A stretch of 64,000 bases of DNA from Membranihabitans maritimus (GTDB taxonomy: Bacteria > Bacteroidota > Bacteroidia > Chitinophagales > Saprospiraceae). The notes below the pieces were generated by a model. The model did no database searches, was not told where the DNA came from, and saw nothing but the letters and a program-made list of their open reading frames with translations. Position numbers and translations under genes: made by a program. Below are positions 18,618 to 27,967 of the stretch, piece by piece. How positions within the stretch are numbered: the stretch's first letter is position 1; the number at the start of each line of letters is the position of its first letter. The stretch covers positions 162,932 to 226,931 of the forward strand of contig NZ_JAJSLW010000011.1 in NCBI RefSeq assembly GCF_021729145.1, read 5' to 3'.

Positions 18618-19523
18618 ATGCTGGCGGAAAAAATTATAATGCTTCGTCCTTCCAATTTTGGATATAATCCCGAAACAGCAATTACTAATGCATTTCAAGA
18701 AAGGCCAGATGGTACTAAGCAGCAGATAAAAAGCCAGGCATTGACAGAGTTTGACGGGCTTGTCGGGACCCTGCAAGAAGCTGGAATACATATTGACATT
18801 TGGGAAGAAGATGCATCTGATATTAATACTTATGATGCTGTCTTCCTTAATAATTGGTTTAGCACCCATCCTGATAATACGATATTTACTTATCCAATGT
18901 TTTCTCCGTCCAGAAGGTTAGAAAGAAATAGTAAGTATCTTGAAAATCTTACCAACACCTATCAAGTGCTCACCAAAATTTCACTTGAAAATTATGAACA
19001 ATTAGGAATCTTTCTGGAAAGTACCGGAAGTATGGTTATTGATCATGCTAATGGGATTGTTTATGGAAACCGGAGTCCAAGAACGAATGAAATCCTATTT
19101 TTTAAGTGGGCCAGGCTTATGGGGTTTACACCCATATTATTCGATGCACTTGACCGCAACAGGATATCGATTTATCATACAAATGTATTAATGGGCCTGG
19201 GGGAGAGGTTTGTCGTAATCAATAGCGAAGCAATACCTTATCGGGATTGGGAAATTCTCAAATACCACTTCAACAAAACGGGCAAGGAAATTATTGAAAT
19301 AGACCATTCTCAAATGGAATCGTTTGCGGGAAATGTTCTGCCACTGGTGAATAAAAATGGAAAACGAATTTTGGCTATGTCAACATCGGCGTTTGAATCA
19401 TTGACAAGGGATCAAATTTGTAGAATTGAGGCGCACGCCCTGATAGTTAAGCATGATATTTCCACAATAGAATCAGTAGGAGGTGGTAGTGTCCGTTGTA
19501 TGATCGCCGAAAATTATTTGTAA
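18618..19523 (+). CDS. ctlX: Amidinotransferase-fold hydrolase, CtlX type
   Basis: A 301-aa cytoplasmic guanidine-modifying-superfamily enzyme. MLRPSNFGYNPETAITNAFQ at the N-terminus, ESTGSMVIDHANGIVYGNRSPRTNE at 135-158, the catalytic-type histidine in YHTNVLMGLG (His187) and the C-terminal nucleophile in GGGSVRCMIAEN (Cys294) match citrulline-utilisation hydrolase CtlX and related arginine-deiminase-like proteins. Substrate (citrulline or arginine derivative) is not shown by the sequence. It follows the queuosine transporter by 3 nt with no obvious metabolic link. Confidence 0.8.
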   Translation: MLAEKIIMLRPSNFGYNPETAITNAFQERPDGTKQQIKSQALTEFDGLVGTLQEAGIHIDIWEEDASDINTYDAVFLNNWFSTHPDNTIFTYPMFSPSRRLERNSKYLENLTNTYQVLTKISLENYEQLGIFLESTGSMVIDHANGIVYGNRSPRTNEILFFKWARLMGFTPILFDALDRNRISIYHTNVLMGLGERFVVINSEAIPYRDWEILKYHFNKTGKEIIEIDHSQMESFAGNVLPLVNKNGKRILAMSTSAFESLTRDQICRIEAHALIVKHDISTIESVGGGSVRCMIAENYL

Positions 19524-19647
19524 GTACCCCAACACACGCCCTACTAAATTTTAATAATTCATAAACTGTTAGATTTTTTTGTCAATTTGATCATTATATA
19601 TAAATAAGTATATATGATTGTTAATAATTATGTTGATAAAAATTAAT

Positions 19648-19664
19648 ATTGACTTAATGTCAAT
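19648..19664. promoter_or_regulatory. ATTGAC-N5-GTCAAT palindrome upstream of the TonB receptor
   Basis: Perfect 6-bp arms with a TTAAT spacer, about 57 nt before the preferred ATG. It could be an operator; the surrounding 200 nt are very AT-rich. Confidence 0.3.
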
Positions 19665-19720
19665 TTCGCCTAAAATTCCCAATTTTGTACTCAAATTTTA
19701 GATTTTATAAAATAAAGATT

Positions 19721-22351
19721 ATGAAAAAGATGTTACTAATGACTTTGTTTTGTGGACTCGGATTTTTTCTGGGAGCACAAACTATTACAGGAATTGTCGT
19801 AGATGCTAATTCCGGAGATCCATTAATTGGAGCAACAGTAATTGAGAAGGGAACTTCAAATGGAACAATAACTGATATAGATGGGGCATTTGAAATTGAG
19901 GTGACAGAAGCAGCGGAAGCTATCCAAATTTCATATGTGGGATTTGAAAGCAAGTCAGTTGATATTACAGGCCAATCAGGAACTATTGACCTAGGTACCA
20001 TTTCTTTAAATGCCAGTGCTATGGGATTGGAGGAAGTGGTAGTTACCGGAGTTATGGATATAGTAAGAGATAGGCGAACACCAGTGGCTGTTTCAACAAT
20101 AGGTACAGCAGAAATTCAAGCTAAGGGGGGAAATGTAGAATTCCCTGAATTGATGAAGTCAACTCCCTCTATTTATGTCGCAAACCAGGCTGGTGGCTAT
20201 GGTGATTCAGAGGTTTTTACCAGGGGGTTTGACCAGACCAATACTGCCTTTTTGTTAAACGGACAGCCAATTAACGGTATGGAGGATGGAAATATGTATT
20301 GGTCAAATTGGTCAGGTATGACCGATGTGGCAAATGCTGTACAAATTCAGCGTGGATTAGGATCTTCTAAACTAGCTATATCTTCTGTGGGAGGAACTGT
20401 GAATATTATTATGAAATCAACTGAACAGGAAGAAGGAGGATCTGTAGGGTTTTTAATGGGTAACGATAATTATTTGAAAGCAACTGCTTCCTACAATACA
20501 GGATTGAAAGGAAAATGGGGTGCATCTATATTATTGACACATTGGCAAGGTGACGGATGGGCTGAAGGTACAAAAGGGAAAGGTCAAAACTATTTTGCTT
20601 CTATCGGATACAAACCTAATGACAACCACGAATTTAATTTTTTGATCACCGGGGCTCCACAGTGGCACGACCAAAACTTTTCCAAACCTATTTCAGAATA
20701 CTATCAGGGAGGTGACGAAATAAATCTAAAATTTAATTCAAACTTCGGATATCTTAATGGTGAATATATATCTATACGAAGAAATTATTACCATAAACCT
20801 GTAGCCAATCTCAACTGGGAATGGGATATCAATAATAAATCTTCACTGGCAACAGTAGCATATGCTTCATGGGGAAGAGGTGGAGGAACCGGACCTTATG
20901 GAAACGGACCCTCACCACAGTACTTTCCTGAAGCGTTGACGGCAGATGGATATATTAACTGGTCAGCTGTTCAGGAGTATAATCGATCCATTGATGGCGG
21001 AATAGGGAATGGTGGATCTTTTACAGGTACGGGAATCCGGGCATCAGTTAATAACCATGCATGGTATGGCTTAGTATCAAAATATGAAACACTTTTGGGA
21101 AGTGATTTGACATTAAGCCTGGGAACTGATTTGAGGACTTACCACGGATCTCACTTCCGACAGCTGGTAAACCTTATGGGATTAAACGGATTTGATGAGT
21201 CTGATCATGCGCGATTTAATAACCATATTGTTTCAAATACCTATAAAGCAGCACCATGGTCATCTTTGTTTAATAATGCTCCTATTGAAGAACAAATTGA
21301 TTATTCAAATGATGAAACGATTTCGTACGCCGGGTTATTCGGACAATTGGAATATACAAACGAAAAGATAGCGACATTCCTACAGGGTGCAGTTTCCAAT
21401 CAATCCCACGTTAGGTTTGAATTGTATAACCAAACGGAAGCAAATGAAGAATCTGAAAAAGTAAATAATCTGGGGTACAACTTAAAGACTGGATTATCTT
21501 ATTCTTTTGATCAAAACAATACGGTTTTCTTTAATACCGGGTATTATTTGAGACAACCTTATCACGATAATATTTATCTAAATTTTTCAAATACCGTTAA
21601 TCCTTTGACCGTAAGTGAGAAGATTTTTGGACTTGAAGCTGGGTATAAATTTTCTTCGGAGAAATTTGCTGCTAACTTGAATTTATATCGAACTTCCTGG
21701 AAAGACAGAACTACAACCAGAACCCTCAATCAGGGCGATGAACTTCCAAATGGAGATGTTTTGGCAAATGGTGGCTATAGAAATACTGTGCAGAATCAAT
21801 TGCATACTGGTGTCGAAATTGATTTTATTTATGAAATTTTCACGAGGTTTGACCTCAAGGGATATTTATCAGTTGGAGATTGGGCGTATGAAGGAAACAA
21901 TTCGAGCAAGTATTTTGATGATAGTCAAAACCTGCAATACGAGGATTCAGGGATTAATGTTGATGGTGTAAAAGTAGGTGGACCTGCTCAGACATCTTTT
22001 GGTCTTGGAGTTAATTACAATATTGTTGAAAGTCTGAAATTGGATGTAGATTACAATCATTACAGCAGTCTGTATTCACGGTTAGGGGTAGGGAATGAAT
22101 CAATGGAGTTGCCTTCGTATGGTTTGCTTGATCTCGGATTATCCTATACATTTTCTGTAGGAAATGGTCAGTATTTAAACCTGAGAGCAAATGTATTCAA
22201 TGCACTGGGCACAGAATATATTTCATATGCAAACACAGCCATCGCTGCCAGTAACAATGATGCTGAAAACTGGAATGGTGTGAATAGAGAAAACGAAGTT
22301 ATGTTTGGAAAAACCAGGACCTGGAATATATCAGCTAAATATTCTTTCTAA
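19721..22351 (+). CDS. TonB-dependent receptor with carboxypeptidase-like N-terminal domain
   Basis: About 876 aa from the ATG at 19721, which gives a clean signal peptide MKKMLLMTLFCGLGFFLGAQ; an upstream start at 19685 would add 12 residues. A CarboxypepD_reg-like domain runs from about 22 to 105 (ITGIVVDANSGDPLIGATVIEKG), then a plug with VTRG-like FTRGFDQTNTAFLLNGQPINGMEDGN, then the barrel ending with the aromatic-terminated RTWNISAKYSF. No SusD homologue is adjacent, so the ligand is more likely a siderophore, vitamin, peptide or other small molecule than a glycan. A strong terminator follows. Confidence 0.9.
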   Translation: MKKMLLMTLFCGLGFFLGAQTITGIVVDANSGDPLIGATVIEKGTSNGTITDIDGAFEIEVTEAAEAIQISYVGFESKSVDITGQSGTIDLGTISLNASAMGLEEVVVTGVMDIVRDRRTPVAVSTIGTAEIQAKGGNVEFPELMKSTPSIYVANQAGGYGDSEVFTRGFDQTNTAFLLNGQPINGMEDGNMYWSNWSGMTDVANAVQIQRGLGSSKLAISSVGGTVNIIMKSTEQEEGGSVGFLMGNDNYLKATASYNTGLKGKWGASILLTHWQGDGWAEGTKGKGQNYFASIGYKPNDNHEFNFLITGAPQWHDQNFSKPISEYYQGGDEINLKFNSNFGYLNGEYISIRRNYYHKPVANLNWEWDINNKSSLATVAYASWGRGGGTGPYGNGPSPQYFPEALTADGYINWSAVQEYNRSIDGGIGNGGSFTGTGIRASVNNHAWYGLVSKYETLLGSDLTLSLGTDLRTYHGSHFRQLVNLMGLNGFDESDHARFNNHIVSNTYKAAPWSSLFNNAPIEEQIDYSNDETISYAGLFGQLEYTNEKIATFLQGAVSNQSHVRFELYNQTEANEESEKVNNLGYNLKTGLSYSFDQNNTVFFNTGYYLRQPYHDNIYLNFSNTVNPLTVSEKIFGLEAGYKFSSEKFAANLNLYRTSWKDRTTTRTLNQGDELPNGDVLANGGYRNTVQNQLHTGVEIDFIYEIFTRFDLKGYLSVGDWAYEGNNSSKYFDDSQNLQYEDSGINVDGVKVGGPAQTSFGLGVNYNIVESLKLDVDYNHYSSLYSRLGVGNESMELPSYGLLDLGLSYTFSVGNGQYLNLRANVFNALGTEYISYANTAIAASNNDAENWNGVNRENEVMFGKTRTWNISAKYSF

Positions 22352-22376
22352 CGGCGAAGAAAATTGAGTAATACAA

Positions 22377-22412
22377 TTAAAGGGATTTCTTTATCAGGAG
22401 ATCCCTTTTTGT
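22377..22412 (+). terminator. Rho-independent terminator after the TonB receptor
   Basis: AAAGGGAT pairs with ATCCCTTT, extended by a partial TTC/GAG stem, and is followed by T-rich sequence. It is the clearest intrinsic terminator in the window. Confidence 0.8.
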
Positions 22413-22582
22413 TTTAATAAAAAGAAATTAAATATTTTTATGTTATAAAAAAGATAAATACCCGGATAGAAGCGCAATTGGTATCAACAACTTTATTTGA
22501 TAAACGTTTTCATAAGTACGAGGTTGACTGCAAGTCAAATTGCTTAGATTAATTTGCATTATCGAACTAAAATTATGTTTTG

Positions 22583-23437
22583 ATGAAATTACCCAAGAAC
22601 TTTACAATAGGAATAACTTTTTCCGGTGGTGCTTCTTATGGAATTGCTCATATTGGTGTAATTAAAGCATTGCGGGAATATGGGATTGAACCGGACGTTG
22701 TGTATGGAACCAGTGCCGGAGCAATGGCATGTGTCCTGTATGCAGGTGGAGCCTCAATAAGGGAGTTCCGGGATTTTGCAAGAGGGAGCAAAATTCTCAA
22801 AATGGTTCGCTGGAAATATCCGAAACTTGGTCTAATACCTTTGGATTACCTGGAGAATAGGATTAGTGCCTATTGTCCTTACGAAAATCTTGAAGAATTA
22901 CCGGTAAAAACCTATGTCGGTGTAACCAATCTTGAAACGGGGGAACACGAGACTCTTTCCATGGGGAATTTGTCGAAAGCCGTGTCTGCATCCTGTGCAA
23001 TACCGGTATTTTTTAGACCTGTCGAACTTAATGGTAACTTATATGTAGATGGCGGCGTAGCCAATAATATGCCTGCCAAACGATTGAGGCAGGAATGCGA
23101 CTATGTAATCGGTTGTAATGTGGTCGAAAATGTTTTTGTAGGAAGAAAATCTTTTAAAGGTTTCAAAAGGGTTATGGAGCGGACATTGACTATTTCTTTA
23201 CTCAATCGGACTGTGGTGAATTACCCGGATTGTGATTTTATTATACGTCCGACTGGTATGGCTAATCGGTATGGTAAATTCGATTTTGGCAAAGTAGATG
23301 AAATGATAGAATTAGGGTATCAAAAGACCCTGCGAGATTTGCCTGCTATCCTTGAAGGCATCCAATTGCGAATTGAATCAAAATATAATGGAACACAGGC
23401 TAGTAAAAAATCTGATTATTACGAAAGGATAAGTTAA
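22583..23437 (+). CDS. Patatin-like phospholipase
   Basis: A 284-aa serine lipid hydrolase of the RssA/NTE type. The oxyanion-hole motif SGGASYG is at 14-20, the nucleophile in GTSAGA (Ser44) and the dyad aspartate in VDGG (Asp156); all catalytic elements are present. There is no signal peptide, so it is probably cytoplasmic or membrane-associated. ATG at 22583 is used in place of the preceding TTG. It converges on the phosphoribosyltransferase gene, and both stop codons share the palindrome TTAA. Confidence 0.9.
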   Translation: MKLPKNFTIGITFSGGASYGIAHIGVIKALREYGIEPDVVYGTSAGAMACVLYAGGASIREFRDFARGSKILKMVRWKYPKLGLIPLDYLENRISAYCPYENLEELPVKTYVGVTNLETGEHETLSMGNLSKAVSASCAIPVFFRPVELNGNLYVDGGVANNMPAKRLRQECDYVIGCNVVENVFVGRKSFKGFKRVMERTLTISLLNRTVVNYPDCDFIIRPTGMANRYGKFDFGKVDEMIELGYQKTLRDLPAILEGIQLRIESKYNGTQASKKSDYYERIS

Positions 23438-23928
23438 TCCAGTTCTACCGAAAAAGCTCTGCCATCATCGAGGTCAACAGAAATATTTTCTTTTAAGGTT
23501 GTTGCTAGTGATAACCCTACGTAATCTACGTGTATAGGAAAAAGTTTATGGGTGCGGTCAACGAGTACTGCAGCCTCCAGTTTTCCCGGAAGAATTTCCA
23601 AAAGAGGTTTCGTTGCATAAAATAGAGTCCGACCCGTGTGAGCTACATCATCTACTAATATTAGTGTTTCTCCGGATAAAATTTCATAGTTAACAGAAAG
23701 ATCAACGGATTGAGCTAAAGGGTTGGCCGCATTAAGTCGGACATTTACTAATTCTACCGACGCTAATGTAAGCCGATCCATTTCCTTTTTGATTAATTCA
23801 GCAAAACGAAACCCATTATTGTTTATCCCAATTAGAAAAATCTTGTCCCGATCAGAATTGTTTTCAAGGATTTGAATAGCCAGCCTCTTGATCTTTTGTT
23901 TTATTTGTCTGTGTTGGATAATTTCCAT
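23434..23928 (-). CDS. Phosphoribosyltransferase (PyrR-like)
   Basis: A 164-aa type I phosphoribosyltransferase. The PRPP-binding motif is LILVDDVAHTGRTL at 89-102, with Asp93, Asp94 and Thr98. The hood/flexible region and HVDYVGLSLATTLKENISVDL resemble PyrR-type uracil phosphoribosyltransferases/attenuators. No pyr operon is nearby, so a regulatory PyrR role is not supported; a general nucleobase salvage role is possible. Its stop codon overlaps that of the patatin gene. Confidence 0.8.
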   Translation of the reverse strand: MEIIQHRQIKQKIKRLAIQILENNSDRDKIFLIGINNNGFRFAELIKKEMDRLTLASVELVNVRLNAANPLAQSVDLSVNYEILSGETLILVDDVAHTGRTLFYATKPLLEILPGKLEAAVLVDRTHKLFPIHVDYVGLSLATTLKENISVDLDDGRAFSVELD

Positions 23929-24463
23929 AAAGCGAAAATATAAATTGATATTTCATCTCATCTGCTAAAGTATTCATTATTTTTCTTATTACCTGAGTTA
24001 GTAGAATTTTTAGGATTCACAGCACTTGAAAATAAGGAGGTTTGACTAAAAGGGGCGAATACTGAGTGGACTATTTAGAGCTCCCGAAAGGAGAATGATC
24101 GCTGTTTTCAAGTGTTTACAACCATACTACCCATCCTCAATCTTGGATGGAGAAGTTAAACCAACTTCGTTCCCTCACCTTGTTTTATCCCGATAAAGCT
24201 TTAGGTCGCTTACTTTTAAATTCCCCATCTGCGCCCGCTGATACTATAATTTTTCGTGGAGCCTGGGTTATATCGAATCTGTCTACGTAACCTTGTAGAT
24301 TGTACCTTTTGATCTGTAAGAAATGATGAATTCAAGATTGACAAAGTATTTGTTTTTTGCAGAATGAGGATAATTTATTTCAAAATTGGTGTCCTTAGAT
24401 TGAGAATTTGAACAATTATTGACATATTTGATATATTATTTTTGTTTTTTATATGAATCTGGG
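23929..24463. other. Intergenic region of about 535 nt holding repeat copy A
   Basis: No gene is evident here on either strand. It contains copy A of the dispersed repeat (24047-24201, separate entry). The remainder is unassigned, with an imperfect TCTACGTAACCTTGTAGA hairpin near 24281-24300. Confidence 0.5.
24047..24201 (+). repeat. Dispersed intergenic repeat, copy A
   Basis: Collinear with the reverse complement of 34831-34983. A 29-nt block (24047-24075) matches with 2 mismatches and an 18-nt block (24097-24114) with 2. A CCCATC...TGGAT block follows, and a 16-nt block at 24185-24200 matches with 2. Total span is 155 nt versus 153 nt in copy B. Read on the minus strand, the last block encodes Lys-Leu-Tyr-Arg-Asp in both copies, but here a stop codon follows soon after. 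Confidence 0.75.
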
Positions 24464-25789
24464 ATGGAAATTGGGCAGATAATTTTTTTAATCGTATTGA
24501 TAGCAGTTGCTTTTCTGGCTATTAAATTATATGGCAGGGTTTTTCGCAATATCCGGCTTGGAAGAAGTGAAATAATTAATGACCAAAAGAGTAAAAGATG
24601 GAAAAATGTTTTACTTGTTGCATTTGGACAAAAGAAAATGTTTAAGAGGATAGTTCCGGCTTTATTACATTTTTTTATTTATACAGCATTTTTGCTTACA
24701 CAGGTGGAGCTTATAGAAATTATAATAGATGGAATAATGGGCAAACATCGTGTTTTGGCCAACCCCTTGGGTGGCTTTTATACGTTTATTATTGGAATGA
24801 TTGAGGTTCTTTCATTATTAGCATTAGTGGCTACCATTGTGTTTGTAATTAGGAGAGTGATTCTTAAGTTAAAGAGGTTTCATAGTATTGAAATGAAGGG
24901 ATGGCCGACTAAAGATGCTCTTATAATTTTGGCAGGTGAGTTTTTATTGATCGCAGCTATTTTTACGATGAATGGAAGTGATGTTCTTTTACAAGGGATG
25001 GATCCCGAACATTATCCTTCTACGGGAGTATTACCTGTTTCTAATTGGCTGGGCCCGGCTATGTTCGGGAATTTGTCTTATGAATCCTTAGTGATGTTGG
25101 AGCGAATAGGATGGTGGGGGCATATTGTGGTTGTATTTGGATTTATACTATATTTGCCAATCTCGAAGCATTTACATATTTTTTTGGCCTTTCCAAATAC
25201 CTGGTACGCCCGATTGGAGCCTAAAGGAGAAATTCAAAATATGCCTGAAGTTATGAATGAGGTGAAGAGCATGTTGGGGCTGACTGAAGAAAATTCCGGA
25301 ATGGATGAGTCAATTGGAGACCTTCCGGAATTTGGAGCGAAAGACGTGACCGGTCTATCCTGGAAAAATATAATGGATGCTTATGCTTGTACGGAATGTG
25401 GACGGTGTACAAGTGAATGTCCGGCAAATATTACGGGCAAAAAACTATCTCCCCGAAAAATTATGATGGATGTGAGAGACAGGGCCGAAGAAATAGGAAA
25501 GACTTTGGACCAAAACAAAAGTAATGTAAGCCTGGCAGAATTTGATGACGGAAAGACTTTATTTGACCGTATTACGCGAGAAGAATTGCATGCATGTACT
25601 ACTTGTAATGCTTGTGTGGAAGCATGCCCTGTACTTATTAATCCATTAGATATTATACTGCAAATGAGGAGATATGAAATATTAACAGAGTCTTCGGGTC
25701 CGGGGGATTGGATGCCAATGTTCAATAGTTTGGAAAATACGGGGGCAGTGTGGCAGGTGCCGGAAGAAAGGGATGCTTGGAGTAAGTAA
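24464..25789 (+). CDS. Membrane-anchored 4Fe-4S oxidoreductase subunit
   Basis: A 441-aa protein with about five membrane helices in the first 260 residues (IGQIIFLIVLIAVAFLAI, IVPALLHFFIYTAFLL, GMIEVLSLLALVATIVFVI and others). A cytoplasmic domain follows with two ferredoxin-type motifs, CTECGRCTSECP near 309 and CTTCNACVEACP near 378. This layout is that of HdrC/GlpC/DsrM-like electron-transfer subunits. Start ATG 24464 (MEIGQIIFLIV) is preferred over a TTG 45 nt upstream. The CCG-domain partner follows 139 nt downstream. It probably moves electrons between quinone and a soluble donor; the donor is unknown. Confidence 0.85.
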   Translation: MEIGQIIFLIVLIAVAFLAIKLYGRVFRNIRLGRSEIINDQKSKRWKNVLLVAFGQKKMFKRIVPALLHFFIYTAFLLTQVELIEIIIDGIMGKHRVLANPLGGFYTFIIGMIEVLSLLALVATIVFVIRRVILKLKRFHSIEMKGWPTKDALIILAGEFLLIAAIFTMNGSDVLLQGMDPEHYPSTGVLPVSNWLGPAMFGNLSYESLVMLERIGWWGHIVVVFGFILYLPISKHLHIFLAFPNTWYARLEPKGEIQNMPEVMNEVKSMLGLTEENSGMDESIGDLPEFGAKDVTGLSWKNIMDAYACTECGRCTSECPANITGKKLSPRKIMMDVRDRAEEIGKTLDQNKSNVSLAEFDDGKTLFDRITREELHACTTCNACVEACPVLINPLDIILQMRRYEILTESSGPGDWMPMFNSLENTGAVWQVPEERDAWSK

Positions 25790-25928
25790 TTGAGGATCGG
25801 GAGTGGGGAGTTAGTTGTTATTGAAAGGACATTACTATGGAAAAAAGACACATCTCCGGAAGGAATTACAATATAGGTGCCTGTTCCGGTGGGAATGGAG
25901 GGATTGCAAATAGAAAAATTTGAAAACC

Positions 25929-26699
25929 ATGAAAGTTAAAACATTTGCAGAATTGCAAAGTGAGGGTGTAACACCAGAATTATTATTTTGGGTCGGATGT
26001 GCTGGTAGTTTTGACAGCCGGTCACAGAAAATTAGCAAAAAATTGGTAGAGATTTTGGATGAAGCAGCGATTCCTTTTGCTATTCTGGGTAATGAGGAAA
26101 TGTGCACAGGTGATCCTGCAAGGCGGGCCGGGAATGAATTTGTGTTTCAGATGTTAGCCCTTCAAAATATTCAGACCCTTAATGGATATGGTGTACAGAA
26201 GATTGTGACTACTTGTCCTCATTGTTTCAATACATTAAAAAATGAATACCCTGAATTGGGGGGGCACTACGAAGTCATTCACCATTCGCAACTTCTTAAA
26301 AAATTATTAGAAGAAGGTAGGATAAAAGTACGAGGAGATGTTTTCAAGGGTAAAAAAATAACCTATCATGATTCATGTTATTTGGGGAGAGCGAATAATA
26401 TATATGAAGCCCCGAGAGATGTACTCGAACATTTAGACAATGAAATTGTTGAAATGCAGAGATCACGTAATTGTGGACTGTGTTGTGGTGCCGGTGGTGC
26501 ACAGATGTTCAAAGAAGATGAACCAGGAGACAAGAGAATAAATGCAGAGAGGGCGGATGAAGCATTAGGTACTGGAGCCGAAATTGTGGCAGTTAATTGC
26601 CCTTTTTGTCTGACGATGCTAGGGGATGGACTGAAAGAAAAAGATGAGAAAGTAATGGTATTTGATATAAGTGAATTAATTTTGCAGGATAAAACATAA
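25929..26699 (+). CDS. CCG-domain Fe-S protein, heterodisulfide reductase subunit B/LutA-like
   Basis: A 256-aa cytoplasmic protein with two cysteine-rich CCG domains. Visible motifs include LFWVGCAGSFD, MCTGDPARRAGNE, TTCPHCFNTLKNEYP, HDSCYLGRANNIYEAPR, RNCGLCCGAGGAQMFKE and NCPFCLTML. These ligate a noncubane or 4Fe-4S centre in HdrB and relatives. With the upstream membrane Fe-S protein it reconstitutes a split version of the GlpC/LutA-type fusion. The neighbouring flavin subunit is not present. ATG 25929 is preferred over TTG 25920. Confidence 0.85.
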   Translation: MKVKTFAELQSEGVTPELLFWVGCAGSFDSRSQKISKKLVEILDEAAIPFAILGNEEMCTGDPARRAGNEFVFQMLALQNIQTLNGYGVQKIVTTCPHCFNTLKNEYPELGGHYEVIHHSQLLKKLLEEGRIKVRGDVFKGKKITYHDSCYLGRANNIYEAPRDVLEHLDNEIVEMQRSRNCGLCCGAGGAQMFKEDEPGDKRINAERADEALGTGAEIVAVNCPFCLTMLGDGLKEKDEKVMVFDISELILQDKT

Positions 26700-26711
26700 T
26701 TTAATTATCTG

Positions 26712-27200
26712 ATGGAAGCGGTAAGTGTAGATGTTCTAAAGAATTCAGCAAGGATTTGGGTGTATCAGGCCGATCGAATCTTGAATGAACAAGAAGTGCA
26801 GTGTATTTCGAAAAAATTAGAGAGGTTCTTGTCCCAATGGAATACACATGGAAAACCTTTAGCGGCTGAAGCATGGTTGGATGACAGTCTTTTTATTGTC
26901 CTAGCTGTTGATGAAGACAGGCAATTGGCCAGTGGGTGCTCAATCGATCAGTCTGTGCATTTTATTCGTGAAATTGGCAGCCGGTTGAATATTGACTTTT
27001 TTGATCGCATGACTTTTTCTTATCGTGATACAGAAGGTAACCCTCAATTGGTAGGGGCACAGGATTTACCTAAGCTGTATAAAAAGGGTGTAATTGAAGA
27101 TGAAACTCTTTTTTATGATACATTAGTAACAGACAAAGGGAAGTGGAAAACCGATCGTCTGAAACCCCTCATAAATAGTTGGCAGACAAAATTTCTTTAA
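26712..27200 (+). CDS. Conserved Bacteroidota protein of unknown function
   Basis: A 162-aa soluble protein that starts 12 nt after the CCG protein. Motifs RIWVYQADRILNEQEV, FLSQWNTHGKPLAAEAWL, LASGCSIDQSVHFIREIG and WKTDRLKPLINSWQTKFL match a family found across Bacteroidota. Members are sometimes labelled ABC transporter ATPase, but no Walker A or B motif is present, so that label is not supported. Linkage to the Fe-S pair suggests a shared operon. Function is unknown. Confidence 0.8.
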   Translation: MEAVSVDVLKNSARIWVYQADRILNEQEVQCISKKLERFLSQWNTHGKPLAAEAWLDDSLFIVLAVDEDRQLASGCSIDQSVHFIREIGSRLNIDFFDRMTFSYRDTEGNPQLVGAQDLPKLYKKGVIEDETLFYDTLVTDKGKWKTDRLKPLINSWQTKFL

Positions 27201-27390
27201 CCAATATTGCGTTTGAACTTAGAATGTATTTTACTTTTTGGATGCCTCCAAAGGGCTGAGGGAAGTATTACTGTCTAAGTATTTTGGAGTTTTGTCTAGA
27301 TTTTTGACAAAAGGGAACTAATTGTTTTCTCATTTCCGTTCCATCAACAGTTGATTTCGATAATTGGCTATCATTAACAAGAATAAAGTT

Positions 27391-27858
27391 ATGTTGAAAA
27401 AAGTGAAAAAGTGGCTAGGAATTGAAGGTGTTAAAATAACGATTGAGGTTCCGGAAAAGATCTCCATGGAGAAAAAACGAGTCGATGGAAAATTGATTTT
27501 TGAGAGTCGCCAGGATAGTGAAGTTGAATCAATTCGATTGAGAATTGTCGAACGGTTTATGAGAGGGCGAAGAGGAGGAAAGTTAATTAATGAATATTTA
27601 CTGGGAGAATCCGAGGTTGTGGGCAAGTTTACGATAAAAGCCGAAGAACCTACAGAAATTGAATTTGCCCTTCCTTTTAAAGTTCTGCAATCTGATATGG
27701 ATCGCTGGGAAAGTAAAAATCTTATTTTCAAAGGATTAATAAAAACGGCCAAATGGGTCCGGGGTGTGAAGTCTGTCTTTAGAATTGAAGTAGAAGCGGA
27801 TGTAAAAGGTATGGCTATAAGCCCTTTGCTTAAAAAGGACATTAATTTAATATCTTAG
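27391..27858 (+). CDS. Spo0M/arrestin-like protein
   Basis: A 155-aa protein starting at ATG 27391 (MLKKVKKWLGIEGVKI). It begins with a basic helix followed by alternating beta strands with features of the Spo0M (SpoOM) family: KITIEVPEKISMEKKRVDGKLIFES, EIEFALPFKVLQSD and the late GMAISPLLKKDINLI. In Bacillus, Spo0M is an arrestin-like regulator. This organism does not sporulate, so the role here is unknown. A 171-codon antisense frame over the same bases is treated as a shadow. Separated by 190 nt from the upstream gene. Confidence 0.65.
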   Translation: MLKKVKKWLGIEGVKITIEVPEKISMEKKRVDGKLIFESRQDSEVESIRLRIVERFMRGRRGGKLINEYLLGESEVVGKFTIKAEEPTEIEFALPFKVLQSDMDRWESKNLIFKGLIKTAKWVRGVKSVFRIEVEADVKGMAISPLLKKDINLIS

Positions 27859-27967
27859 TAGAGTAATTTTATTATTCCAAACTTGTGATTTAGAAAATAT
27901 TCTTTAATATATTACGTATATTAATTAAAAGCTATCCCCTAGTTTTAATAGTGTTTAAAGCCGATTA

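Noticed and set aside
26712..27200. Calling the 162-aa protein an ABC transporter ATPase, as some annotations of similar proteins do
   Set aside because: No Walker A, Walker B or signature motif is present.
27330..27842. A 170-codon minus-strand frame across the Spo0M-like gene
   Set aside because: It mirrors the sense gene with serine/leucine/isoleucine-rich low-complexity text and no domain; the plus-strand frame matches a known family.
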